A DNA stretch of 43,239 bases from Betaproteobacteria bacterium (lineage in GTDB: Bacteria; Pseudomonadota; Gammaproteobacteria; Burkholderiales; SG8-41), in contig JANXSE010000032.1 of assembly GCA_025356695.1 (NCBI GenBank), positions 1-43,239 on the forward strand. The letters are read 5' to 3'. Position 1 is the stretch's first letter. Each line of letters starts with the position of its first letter. Below are positions 32,733 through 40,174 of the stretch, piece after piece. A program made the position numbers and the translations under genes. The notes beneath the pieces were generated by a model. That model did not search any database and was not told the DNA's origin. It saw only the letters and a program-made list of their open reading frames with translations.

Positions 32733-33634
32733 TTGGCCACGCCCGCCCGCGCAACCAGTTTCGCCGACCACGGATACTGCGTCTGTGCAGTGCCGCTGCC
32801 GACAATGACGGTGCCGATGATCACATCGTCTTTGACAGTGCCGCGGAATTCATGCCGCGACGCGTTGTCGCCCTGTTTCGCAAACACTGTGAATGCAATC
32901 TGGTCGCCGGCCAGACGGTTGTCCGGCAGCTTCACGGTCTGCGCGCCGATTTTGGCGCTGCCGCTGACAACCTGAAAGGTCTGCGCAAAATCAAACTCGA
33001 TGGCGGTCGAACCCGCACCGTGCTTGAACTCGGACTGCCAGCGGCCGGCGACTTTTGCCGGCACGATCCACATATAGGTATAGCTGATGCCCGGCGTGCC
33101 GACGGTTTTCTCCGGCACCGACAGCGTCTTCGTTTCGTCGGGCAGCCATTCGCCCATGTGGTAATCGTGCGCCACCACGTGGGTGCCCGGCGGCAGCGCC
33201 AGGATTTTCGGCCGCAGCTTCTCGTTCATTTCCGGCAGCAGATAGGTTGAAACGATGGTCGCCTGTTTAAGGTCCGTCTCGAAGAGGTTCTGCTTGCGGA
33301 ACTCCGCGCGGTCGGCAACCCCTGCCGCCTTGGCATTGGCACGCGCCTCGGCCAGCAGGTCGTCGGAGAGGTCTACGCCGAAACCGCGCGCGCCGAACTT
33401 CTTCGCCGCCGTGACCACCATGCGGCCGTCGCCGGAACCCAGATCGATGATGAAATCAGTCGGGCCCGTTCTGGCCATCTTCAGCATTTCATCGACGACG
33501 ATCTGCGGGGTCGGCACGTAAACCACATCGCCGACGCCGCGTTCCTTTTCTTCCGCGCCGAATACGGACAGCGGCAACACCAGCGCCAGGGCCAGCCCCG
33601 TGGCGGCCTGCTTCAACCATTTGCTCTGCTTCAT
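32729..33634 (-). CDS. exported SAM-methyltransferase-fold protein, paralog 1
   Basis: A 301-residue paralog of a six-member set. A signal peptide (KQSKWLKQAATGLALALVLPLSVFG, likely cut before AEEK) precedes VYVPTPQIVVDEMLKMA and the SAM-binding motif IIDLGSGDG (motif at 65-70), then GARGFGVDL, STYLLPEMNEKLRP and HDYHMGEW. From about residue 185 a beta-rich domain begins at MWIVPAKVAGRW and ends in PWSAKLVAR. The N-terminal core resembles FAM173/ATPSCKMT-like lysine methyltransferases. Export to the periplasm is predicted, where SAM is not known to occur. It is the fifth gene of the operon, 32 bases after paralog 2, and overlaps the permease start. Confidence 0.85.
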   Translation of the reverse strand: MKQSKWLKQAATGLALALVLPLSVFGAEEKERGVGDVVYVPTPQIVVDEMLKMARTGPTDFIIDLGSGDGRMVVTAAKKFGARGFGVDLSDDLLAEARANAKAAGVADRAEFRKQNLFETDLKQATIVSTYLLPEMNEKLRPKILALPPGTHVVAHDYHMGEWLPDETKTLSVPEKTVGTPGISYTYMWIVPAKVAGRWQSEFKHGAGSTAIEFDFAQTFQVVSGSAKIGAQTVKLPDNRLAGDQIAFTVFAKQGDNASRHEFRGTVKDDVIIGTVIVGSGTAQTQYPWSAKLVARAGVAK

Positions 33635-33666
33635 ACCGCTCTCCAGAAAGTTCTATGGGTGGAAAA

Positions 33667-34548
33667 TCAATCGAGGCGTATTTTGCCACGCTCCGTGCGG
33701 GCCGCCTTCCATTCCAGCGCGCCGTCGCCGCCGGCTACGGATTGGATCGTGCCGACCACCGCGTCGCCACTGATACGGCCGCTGAAATCAAGCATCACCG
33801 GCCGGCCGTTTTGTGCGTACGCCAGCCGGAAGCGGATCTCGTCGCCGCGCAACTGCACTTCACTCACCGCCGCTTGGGCGCCGCCGGCACTGGCGATGAT
33901 CTCCAGCTTCTGAAAACGCTGTGCAATCGTCGCCTCGAACGCGAGCGGCACATTGTTGACCGGCAATCGCCAGTTCCAGCGGCCAGACGCATTCACCGGC
34001 ACCACCCACAGGTAGATGGTGCTGCGCGGCGGACCATACGATTTGCCGGGCACCGGCACCTCGCGCTGGGCGTCGGGCTTCCAGTCATCCATGTGAAAGT
34101 CATGCGACAGCACGCGCGTGCCGGGCTTCAACTGCTCGAACAGGCGTGGACGCAGTTGCACGTTGATCTGCTGGAACAGATACATGGTCAGCACGCTGGC
34201 GCCGCTCAAATCGAAATTGAACAGGTTGCCTTCAAGAAATTTTGCCTTCTCCGCCACGCCCTGCCGCACCGCCTCTTCGCGCGCGATTTTCACCAGATGC
34301 GCATTGAGTTCGATGCCGGTGCCACGCGCGCCACGCGTCTTCACCGCCTCGATGACGATGCGCCCGTCGCCGGAGCCGAGATCGATCAGGTTGTCGGCAG
34401 CCGTCACCTGCGCCATATCGAGCATGGTTTCGACCACATTCCACGGCGTGGTGACGTAGGGCACGTCCGGATTGAATTGCGCAGCGGCCGCCGGCGGTTG
34501 CAACATGGCGACCACCGTCAGCGCTGTGCCGAGCATCTGTTTGATCAT
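33667..34548 (-). CDS. exported SAM-methyltransferase-fold protein, paralog 2
   Basis: A 293-residue member of the set. Signal peptide MIKQMLGTALTVVAMLQPPAAA, likely cut before AQF or QF. Then PYVTTPWNVVETMLDMA, the SAM loop LIDLGSGDGRIVI (motif at 57-62), GARGTGIEL with a glutamate closing strand beta2, TMYLFQQINVQLRP, HDFHMDDWKPD, and the C-terminal domain from LWVVPVNASGRWNW to LEWKAARTER. It differs from the others by Phe-Gln-Gln in place of Leu-Pro after TMYL. Its ATG overlaps the stop of paralog 3 as ATGA. Confidence 0.85.
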   Translation of the reverse strand: MIKQMLGTALTVVAMLQPPAAAAQFNPDVPYVTTPWNVVETMLDMAQVTAADNLIDLGSGDGRIVIEAVKTRGARGTGIELNAHLVKIAREEAVRQGVAEKAKFLEGNLFNFDLSGASVLTMYLFQQINVQLRPRLFEQLKPGTRVLSHDFHMDDWKPDAQREVPVPGKSYGPPRSTIYLWVVPVNASGRWNWRLPVNNVPLAFEATIAQRFQKLEIIASAGGAQAAVSEVQLRGDEIRFRLAYAQNGRPVMLDFSGRISGDAVVGTIQSVAGGDGALEWKAARTERGKIRLD

Positions 34549-35420
34549 CGTGCTGTCTCACCGGCAACGCGCGTGGCACGCCAGTTGATCTTTTTCTGCT
34601 CGGTACCGACGCCGCGCAGCACCACGCCTTCGATCACGTCGTCGTCGATACGGCCGTCGAAATACAGGTTCGAGTCGAGCGGCCCGCTATCATCGACCAC
34701 CGTGAAGCGCACGCGGTCGCCGCGCAGGCTGGCGTTCCACAGGCCGGCGACCTTCCTGTCGTAACGCACCAGCCCGTCGATCTCCTGGAATTTCTGCCTT
34801 ATTTCAATGTCGTAGCTGCGCGCGCCATTGGGCAGTTCGAGATTGACGCGCCAGTGGCCCTCGACCTTGGCCGGCACGATCCACAGAAAGACGTTTTTGC
34901 GCACCGTCGATTTCGCGTCCGGCTTCCAGTCCTCCATATCGAAATCGTGCGAGACAATGCGCGTGCCGGGCTTCAGTTCCGACAACAGGCGCGGGCGCAG
35001 CTTGATGTTGACCGAGGGCAGCAGATACATCGTGATGACACTGGCGCGGTGGATTTCGAATTTGAAAAGGTCTGCGCGGTGGAAGGCCACGCGGTCGCTG
35101 ACGCCGGCGACACTGGCGTTGTAATCGCTCTCGAGTATGCGGTCCGGATCAAGATCGACGCCGATGCCGCGCGCGCCGAATTTGCTTACCGCGGCAATCA
35201 CCACGCGGCCGTCGCCGGAGCCGAGGTCGATGACGAAGTCCTCCGCCGTCACTTCGGCAAGGCGCAACATTTCCTCGACTACCACCGGCGGTGTCGGCGC
35301 ATACGGCACGTCGTAGCTGAATTGGGCGCGCGCGGCGGGCATTGCCGAGAGGAATACGGTGACGCACAGTGCTGCACGCAGCAAACCAGCCGGTGTGCGC
35401 CGCGCGACGTCTGCCATCAT
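34545..35420 (-). CDS. exported SAM-methyltransferase-fold protein, paralog 3
   Basis: A 291-residue member of the set. The signal peptide is longer and arginine-rich at the start (MMADVARRTPAGLLRAALCV to PAARA, cut before QFSYD). PYAPTPPVVVEEMLRLA, VIDLGSGDGRVVI (motif at 66-71), GARGIGVDL, TMYLLPSVNIKLRP and HDFDMEDWKPD follow. The C-terminal domain runs from LWIVPAKVEGHW to INWRATRVAG. Two ATGs (35420, 35417) are possible; the first overlaps the stop of paralog 4 as ATGA. The gene in turn overlaps paralog 2. Confidence 0.85.
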   Translation of the reverse strand: MMADVARRTPAGLLRAALCVTVFLSAMPAARAQFSYDVPYAPTPPVVVEEMLRLAEVTAEDFVIDLGSGDGRVVIAAVSKFGARGIGVDLDPDRILESDYNASVAGVSDRVAFHRADLFKFEIHRASVITMYLLPSVNIKLRPRLLSELKPGTRIVSHDFDMEDWKPDAKSTVRKNVFLWIVPAKVEGHWRVNLELPNGARSYDIEIRQKFQEIDGLVRYDRKVAGLWNASLRGDRVRFTVVDDSGPLDSNLYFDGRIDDDVIEGVVLRGVGTEQKKINWRATRVAGETAR

Positions 35421-36337
35421 GGCTGCATTTTTTCCTGCAGCTCCTGCATCGTCGGTTTTTTTAGCAGCGTATGCGCGGGCGTGCCCAGTTCGATGCGCGA
35501 CGCGTCCCAGTCGAGCTGGCGCTGCGCGGTGGCACCCGCCACGCGCACGCTGCCGCTGATGTTGTGCGCAACAAGACGGCCTGCGAATTCGTAGCGGGCA
35601 CTGTCCGCGGCGCTGCTCAGTTCGAACGCGATATTCTCGCCGGTGAGCCGCATTTTACCGACGGCCAGCGGCCGGCCATCGATGCTCGCATTGCCGCTGA
35701 TCATCTGGAAATTTTGCGCGACAGTCAGCTCAAACACGGCATTCCTGCCGGCAACCGGCAATTCCCAGCGCCATTTGCCGGCGGCGTTGGCCGGAACTAC
35801 CCACAGAAAAACCTTGCTGCGTTTATCGCGGCCGACCGGTTTGTCTGGCGCGTCTATCACCGTCTGTTCGTCGGGCGTCCATTCGCCCATGTCGTAGTCG
35901 TGGGTGACGATACGCGTGCCCGGCTTCAGCGTTGCCAGCAGGGTCGGCCGCAGCATCAGATTGACCTCGGGCAACAGATAGGTCGTCACCACAGATGCCG
36001 CCGTCAGATCGGTTTCGTAAATATCGCGCTCGTAGAACGCCGCGCGGTCGGCGATGCCGGTCTTGGCGGCATTGCGGTTGGCCAGCGTGACCAGACGGCG
36101 GTCGAGATCGACGCCGAAACCGCGCGCGCCGTATTTCTTCGCCGCCGTCAGCACCAGGCGGCCGTCGCCGGAGCCGAGATCGATCACGTAATCGCGCGAG
36201 GTCACCTTGGCCATCTGCAGCATGCGCTCGACCACGTTCATCGGCGTCTGCACATAGGGCGTGTCACCGAAATCCTGTGCCGACACCACCCCGGCGGCCA
36301 GCATCAGCAGCGCCAGCGCTTTGCGAAATTTCATCAT
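35417..36337 (-). CDS. exported SAM-methyltransferase-fold protein, paralog 4
   Basis: A 306-residue member of the set and the longest. Signal peptide MMKFRKALALLMLAAGVVSA, cut before QDF. Then PYVQTPMNVVERMLQMA, VIDLGSGDGRLVL (motif at 54-59), GARGFGVDL, TTYLLPEVNLMLRP, HDYDMGEW, and the C-terminal domain from LWVVPANAAGKWRW to LDWDASRIEL. A tail of about 20 residues with KKPTMQELQEKMQP extends beyond the shared end and is not seen in the others. Its ATG directly follows the TAA of paralog 5. Confidence 0.86.
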   Translation of the reverse strand: MMKFRKALALLMLAAGVVSAQDFGDTPYVQTPMNVVERMLQMAKVTSRDYVIDLGSGDGRLVLTAAKKYGARGFGVDLDRRLVTLANRNAAKTGIADRAAFYERDIYETDLTAASVVTTYLLPEVNLMLRPTLLATLKPGTRIVTHDYDMGEWTPDEQTVIDAPDKPVGRDKRSKVFLWVVPANAAGKWRWELPVAGRNAVFELTVAQNFQMISGNASIDGRPLAVGKMRLTGENIAFELSSAADSARYEFAGRLVAHNISGSVRVAGATAQRQLDWDASRIELGTPAHTLLKKPTMQELQEKMQP

Positions 36338-37243
36338 TTAGTCAGCCGCCGCGAGCGAAGGTACCGTCATCACAGCACTGGCTTTTGCACCACGCGCAGC
36401 GATCCATTCGAGCTGGCTTTGTCCGCGCGCGCCCGACAGCACGACACTGCCGAACAGGTTGTCGCCGGAAACGCGCCCGCTGAAGGTCTGCCTGGTCGCC
36501 ACGCCGTTGAGACCGGCCGTCACGCTGAAGCCGAGCTGATCGCCGCGCAGTTTGGCATCGGCAATTTTCAACGGCGCGCCGTTGATGCGCAGCGTGCCGC
36601 TCAACACCTGGAATTTCTGTTCGAGCGCGAGTTCACAGTTTTGCGGCTTGCCGCTGACGACCTGCTGCCACCGCCAGACACCGGCGACCTTCGCCGGCAC
36701 GATATAGAAGTAGACTGAACTGGTGCCGCCGGCTTCGCCGTATTTTTGTTTGACGTCCATGTGCACCGTTTCTTCCGGCTTCCAGTCGTCCATATCGAAG
36801 TCGTGCGAGACGATGCGCGTGCCGGGCGTCAGATCGAGCAACCGCGGCCGCAGTTCCATGTTCACGCGCGGCAGCAAATACATGGTGATCACGCTGGCGG
36901 CGGAGAGATCGGTTTCAAACAGATTGCGCTGGTAGAACCCGGCGCGATCGCTGACGCCGTTCTTCATGGCGTTTTCGACGGCTTCCCTGACGCGCACCGG
37001 ATTCAGATCGACACCGAAGCCGCGCGCGCCGTATTTCTTCGCTGCGGTGACGACGATGCGGCCATCGCCGGAGCCGAGATCGATCAGGTAATCGTTGGGC
37101 GTGACCTTCGCCATGCTCAGCATTTTGTCGACCACTTCCTGCGGTGTCGGCACATACGGCACCGTCGGTTCGGCGGCGAGCGCAGCCAATGCAACTCCGC
37201 CCAATACAAGGCAGGCCAGCACGCGCATCAAGAATCGAAACAT
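36338..37243 (-). CDS. exported SAM-methyltransferase-fold protein, paralog 5 (first gene of the array)
   Basis: A 301-residue member of the set and the first gene of the five-gene array. Signal peptide MFRFLMRVLACLVLGGVALA with a site near ALAA-EPTV. PYVPTPQEVVDKMLSMA, LIDLGSGDGRIVV (motif at 56-61), GARGFGVDL, TMYLLPRVNMELRP and HDFDMDDWKPE follow; the C-terminal domain runs from FYIVPAKVAGVWRW to LEWIAARGAK. A strong ribosome site (GGAGGGGAT) touches the ATG. The 141-base gap upstream is shared with the divergent spermidine-synthase-like gene and must hold promoters for both; I could not place them with confidence. Confidence 0.86.
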   Translation of the reverse strand: MFRFLMRVLACLVLGGVALAALAAEPTVPYVPTPQEVVDKMLSMAKVTPNDYLIDLGSGDGRIVVTAAKKYGARGFGVDLNPVRVREAVENAMKNGVSDRAGFYQRNLFETDLSAASVITMYLLPRVNMELRPRLLDLTPGTRIVSHDFDMDDWKPEETVHMDVKQKYGEAGGTSSVYFYIVPAKVAGVWRWQQVVSGKPQNCELALEQKFQVLSGTLRINGAPLKIADAKLRGDQLGFSVTAGLNGVATRQTFSGRVSGDNLFGSVVLSGARGQSQLEWIAARGAKASAVMTVPSLAAAD

Positions 37244-37384
37244 ATCCCCTCCATCGGGCGCGCGCGGCGCTGTGCCGGCGCATCGCCGTTACAAGTGCGG
37301 AAAAAGTCTGGTAAATTCCGCGGGCCAATCAACCTTTGCTGCGCCAGCGCGGACGCGGCGATTATACCCGAGCGAAACTCCACC

Positions 37385-38998
37385 ATGATGCTGCAGGCGA
37401 TCATATTCACGACGGGCGGCGCGATACTCGCGCTGGAACTTCTGGCCTCGCGCATCATGACGCCCTACTTCGGCGTCAGCCTCTATATCTGGAGCGGCAT
37501 CCTCTCGATCACGCTGGTCTCGCTGGCGCTCGGCTACTGGTGGGGCGGCCGGCTCGCAGCGGGCCGCAAGGGCCATGCGCTGTCCGCGGAAACGCTCGCC
37601 TACCTCTTTACGCTGATGCCGGCGGTAGCGGCCATTGCCATCGTCGTCGCCTGTCTTGCTTATCCTTATCTGTTCTACCAGCTCGCACGCTTTGACCTTG
37701 TGGTTGGCGCCTTCCTCGCCTGCCTCGCCCTGCTCTTTGTGCCGCTGTTCGCCACCTCGGCGATGAATCCGCTGCTGGTCGCGCTACTGCTCAAACAATC
37801 GGCGGCCAAAGGTGCCGCCGCCGATGCCGGCGCGGGCAGTGTATTTTTTGTCAGCACAATCGGCTCGGTGGCCGGCGTCATCGTCACCGCCTTCGGCCTG
37901 ATTCCCTATCTCAGCAACTTCGTTTCGACGCTGCTGGTGGCGGTGGTGCTGGCGGCGTTGCCTTTGGCGATGATCTTCCGCGCGCCGGTGCGCTTCGCCG
38001 AACGCCAGCGTCTCATTACGATCACCGTCGTCGCGCTGATCGCCTCGCTGGCGCTGCTGGCGGGCGCGGATTTGTATACCGGCCGCATGTGGCCTGTGAA
38101 TTACAGCAACACGACGTGGGCGCCGGAGAAGGTCTACCGCTCGATGTTCGGCACCATCAAGATCATCAAAAGCGGGCCGCGCGACGGCGACGCGTTCAAC
38201 CGCATGTATTTTCAGGACGGCCTCGTGCAGAACGTGGTCGGCTCGCGCAACCAGTCGATGTCGCTCTACACCTACGCGCTCGAAGCGCTGGCGCAGTCGT
38301 ACCGTCCCGGCGTTAAAAAAGCGCTGGTGCTCGGCAACGGTGCTGGCATGGTGCCGATGCGGCTCGCCGCACAGGGCGTGAACGTCACCACGGTGGACAT
38401 CGACCCAGCCGCACTCAGGGCCGCGCAGGAGCTCTTCGGTTTCGATCCGACCAAAGTAAAAACCGTGCAGGCCGATGCGCGCACCTTCCTGCGCGGCTGC
38501 GACGGCAGCTACGACGTCGTGGTGGTCGATCTCTTTCACGGCGACGGCGTGCCCGATTACCTGATCACGCGCGACATCTTCCGCGATCTGAAAAGCTGTC
38601 TCACCGCCGGCGGCGTTGCCGTCTTCAACACCTTCGCCGATCTCGACGAGCCACGCCCCTATGCGCACTTCCTCACGACACTGCGCACCGAGTTGCCCTA
38701 CATCGTGCTCTACCGCCCCGATTACGGCCTCGCCACGCATGTAAACAGCTTCGTTGTCGCCGGCGCGCAGCCGCTCGCCGCAGCCGCGGGCGCCGACCTC
38801 TCGCATGTGCCATCGCGCCACTTCGACGTACTGAGCGCCATGCTGCGCCAGCCGCGCCCGCTCGACCAACAGTTGCTGCGCGACGGCCGCGTCATCACCG
38901 ACGCCAACAATCCGGTTGCGGCGGATATGGCGTCGAGCCAATTGGTCAACCGGCGTTATGTCGTCGATGCGCTGCCGGCGGCGTTTTTTGTGAATTGA
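37385..38998 (+). CDS. membrane-embedded spermidine synthase-like protein
   Basis: A 537-residue protein in two parts. Residues 1-225 hold about seven transmembrane helices (starting MMLQAIIFTTGGAILALELL and including SVFFVSTIGSVAGVIVTAFGL). Residues 260-490 are a spermidine synthase-like Rossmann domain: MYFQDGLVQNVV, LVLGNGAG (glycine loop at 316-321), VTTVDIDPAAL and YDVVVVDLFHG. Polyamine-synthase active-site acids are not obvious, so the reaction (aminopropyl or methyl transfer, or neither) is open. By topology the catalytic domain could face either side. It is divergent from the methyltransferase array and sits between paralogs 5 and 6, which suggests shared function. The true start is 37385; the frame stays open upstream only by chance. 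Confidence 0.85.
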   Translation: MMLQAIIFTTGGAILALELLASRIMTPYFGVSLYIWSGILSITLVSLALGYWWGGRLAAGRKGHALSAETLAYLFTLMPAVAAIAIVVACLAYPYLFYQLARFDLVVGAFLACLALLFVPLFATSAMNPLLVALLLKQSAAKGAAADAGAGSVFFVSTIGSVAGVIVTAFGLIPYLSNFVSTLLVAVVLAALPLAMIFRAPVRFAERQRLITITVVALIASLALLAGADLYTGRMWPVNYSNTTWAPEKVYRSMFGTIKIIKSGPRDGDAFNRMYFQDGLVQNVVGSRNQSMSLYTYALEALAQSYRPGVKKALVLGNGAGMVPMRLAAQGVNVTTVDIDPAALRAAQELFGFDPTKVKTVQADARTFLRGCDGSYDVVVVDLFHGDGVPDYLITRDIFRDLKSCLTAGGVAVFNTFADLDEPRPYAHFLTTLRTELPYIVLYRPDYGLATHVNSFVVAGAQPLAAAAGADLSHVPSRHFDVLSAMLRQPRPLDQQLLRDGRVITDANNPVAADMASSQLVNRRYVVDALPAAFFVN

Positions 38999-39016
38999 TT
39001 TTGGAATACAGCGTTC

Positions 39017-39047
39017 CCCGGAATACGCTGCGCTCCTTCCGGGCTAC
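39017..39047 (-). repeat. dispersed repeat copy 2
   Basis: The reverse complement reads GTAGCCCGGAAGGAGCGCAG and continues CGTATTCCGGG, matching 3883-3913 with one difference. Here it lies in the 259-base gap (38999-39257) after the spermidine-synthase-like gene, and both copies continue with a related GC-rich flank ending in ATTCC. Confidence 0.75.
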
Positions 39048-39080
39048 AACTAAAACGCCAGCGGATATCACCACGCATTC

Positions 39081-39230
39081 CCCCTGAGAGCCGCCGAGCG
39101 GCACAGCCGCGTTGGGGGAAGTCGGCGAGTACTGTCTGAGCCCTCGCGTTTTGTGCGAGGGCGAGTTGCTCAGCCGCCCAACGTGGCGAGCAGTGCAGGG
39201 GAATCCGCAGGACCAGCGAAGTTGAAGCAC
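39081..39230. repeat. probable second intergenic repeat element
   Basis: This stretch of the gap is not coding by any convincing criterion, yet is strongly structured: CCCTCGCGTTTTGTGCGAGGG forms a 7-bp hairpin, and GTTGCTCAGCCGCCCAACG and GCCGCCGAGCGGC-type blocks repeat motifs I associate with intergenic repeats of Burkholderiales. The frame that encodes AAEQLALAQNARAQTVLADF across it is a pattern I have seen in mis-annotated repeat-derived proteins of that group; that is memory, not a search. Confidence 0.45.
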
Positions 39231-39257
39231 CGCACCAATTTTTGGTGACGCGCCCGA

Positions 39258-40136
39258 CTACTCCATCACCACCGCAGCAACAGCCGTACGCGCAGCACTC
39301 CATCTCACCATCCCCCTGCCTCCCGGCAAATCAACCATCCCCGCCATGGCATCGCCATTGACGCGCCCGCTGAAGCGCGAAATGTTCTTGCCATCCGGAA
39401 GCATGAAACTGATTTCATTGCCGCGCAGCGAAACCGACTGCGGCTTCAACGCCCGGCTGCCGGTTGACGCACTCGACTCCACAATCGACTGGAAGCGCTG
39501 TTTCAGATTCAACTCGTATGTTTCGCCACCGGCCACCTTGATCTCCCACTTGCCGGCGATTTTCGCCGGCACGATCCAGAGGCGCACGGTCGCCTGCGGC
39601 ACGCCCGTAACCATCTCCTTCTCGGGCACCTCGAAACTGACCGCATCGTCTTCCCGCCAATCCCCGAAATGATAATCGTGGGAAACAACGCGCACGCCTG
39701 GTTTCAGTTCGGTAAAGACCTTGGTGCGCAAATTCATCATCATGCCCGGCAGCAGATAGAGTGTCAGCACCGAGGCCTTGCTCAGGTCCGCCTTGAACAC
39801 ATCAAGTTGCACGAAGCTGACACGGTCGGCAACGCCGTATTTCTGCGCACTGGCATTCGACTGGCGCACCAGTGCGGGGTCGATATCGATGCCCATGCCG
39901 CTGGCCTTGTAGCTGCGCGCCGCGGTCAGCACGATCACGCCATCGCCGGAGCCGAGGTCGATGACAAAATCCTTTTCTCCGACCGCACCGAGTTTCAGCA
40001 TCTGGTCAACCACCACCTGCGGCGTCGGCACATAAGGCCCGCCGGTTTTCAGCTTGTCGACGTCCTGCGCAAACACCGGCGCGACCTGTAAAAACGCCGC
40101 GAACAAGGTCGCGGCGATGGAAATACTGCGGTTCAT
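39258..40136 (-). CDS. exported SAM-methyltransferase-fold protein, paralog 6 (detached)
   Basis: A 292-residue member of the set, separated from the array by the divergent spermidine-synthase-like gene. Signal peptide MNRSISIAATLFAAFLQVAP to VFA, cut before QDVD. PYVPTPQVVVDQMLKLG and VIDLGSGDGVIVL (motif at 61-66) follow. It is the most divergent: Val replaces the Arg after LGSGDG, and KASGMGIDI stands for GARGxGVDL. TLYLLPGMMMNLRT, HDYHFGDW and the C-terminal domain from LWIVPAKIAGKW to VRWSAARTAV are kept. The ATG at 40136 has GGGGGAG eight bases upstream and is preferred to a GTG at 40154 inside that site. It probably shares a transcript with the COG4798-type gene 38 bases upstream. Confidence 0.85.
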   Translation of the reverse strand: MNRSISIAATLFAAFLQVAPVFAQDVDKLKTGGPYVPTPQVVVDQMLKLGAVGEKDFVIDLGSGDGVIVLTAARSYKASGMGIDIDPALVRQSNASAQKYGVADRVSFVQLDVFKADLSKASVLTLYLLPGMMMNLRTKVFTELKPGVRVVSHDYHFGDWREDDAVSFEVPEKEMVTGVPQATVRLWIVPAKIAGKWEIKVAGGETYELNLKQRFQSIVESSASTGSRALKPQSVSLRGNEISFMLPDGKNISRFSGRVNGDAMAGMVDLPGGRGMVRWSAARTAVAAVVME

Positions 40137-40174
40137 GGAGACACTCCCCCTCACTTAATCACCGGATTCTGTCT

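Noticed and set aside
32699..34764. long plus-strand open frames across paralogs 1 and 2
   Set aside because: They appear opposite every paralog because the paralogs share codon pattern; they have no ribosome sites or motifs.
32729..37243. possibility that the paralog array is a CRISPR-like or simple DNA repeat
   Set aside because: The similarity is at protein level with diverged DNA, distinct signal peptides and different tails, so it is an old gene family and not a recent tandem repeat or assembly error.
37784..38941. 385-residue open frame on the minus strand
   Set aside because: Antisense to the spermidine-synthase-like gene; no recognisable domain.
38956..39303. 115-residue minus-strand frame between the spermidine-synthase-like gene and paralog 6
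   Set aside because: It runs through repeat-like intergenic sequence and overlaps both neighbours; no start signal.
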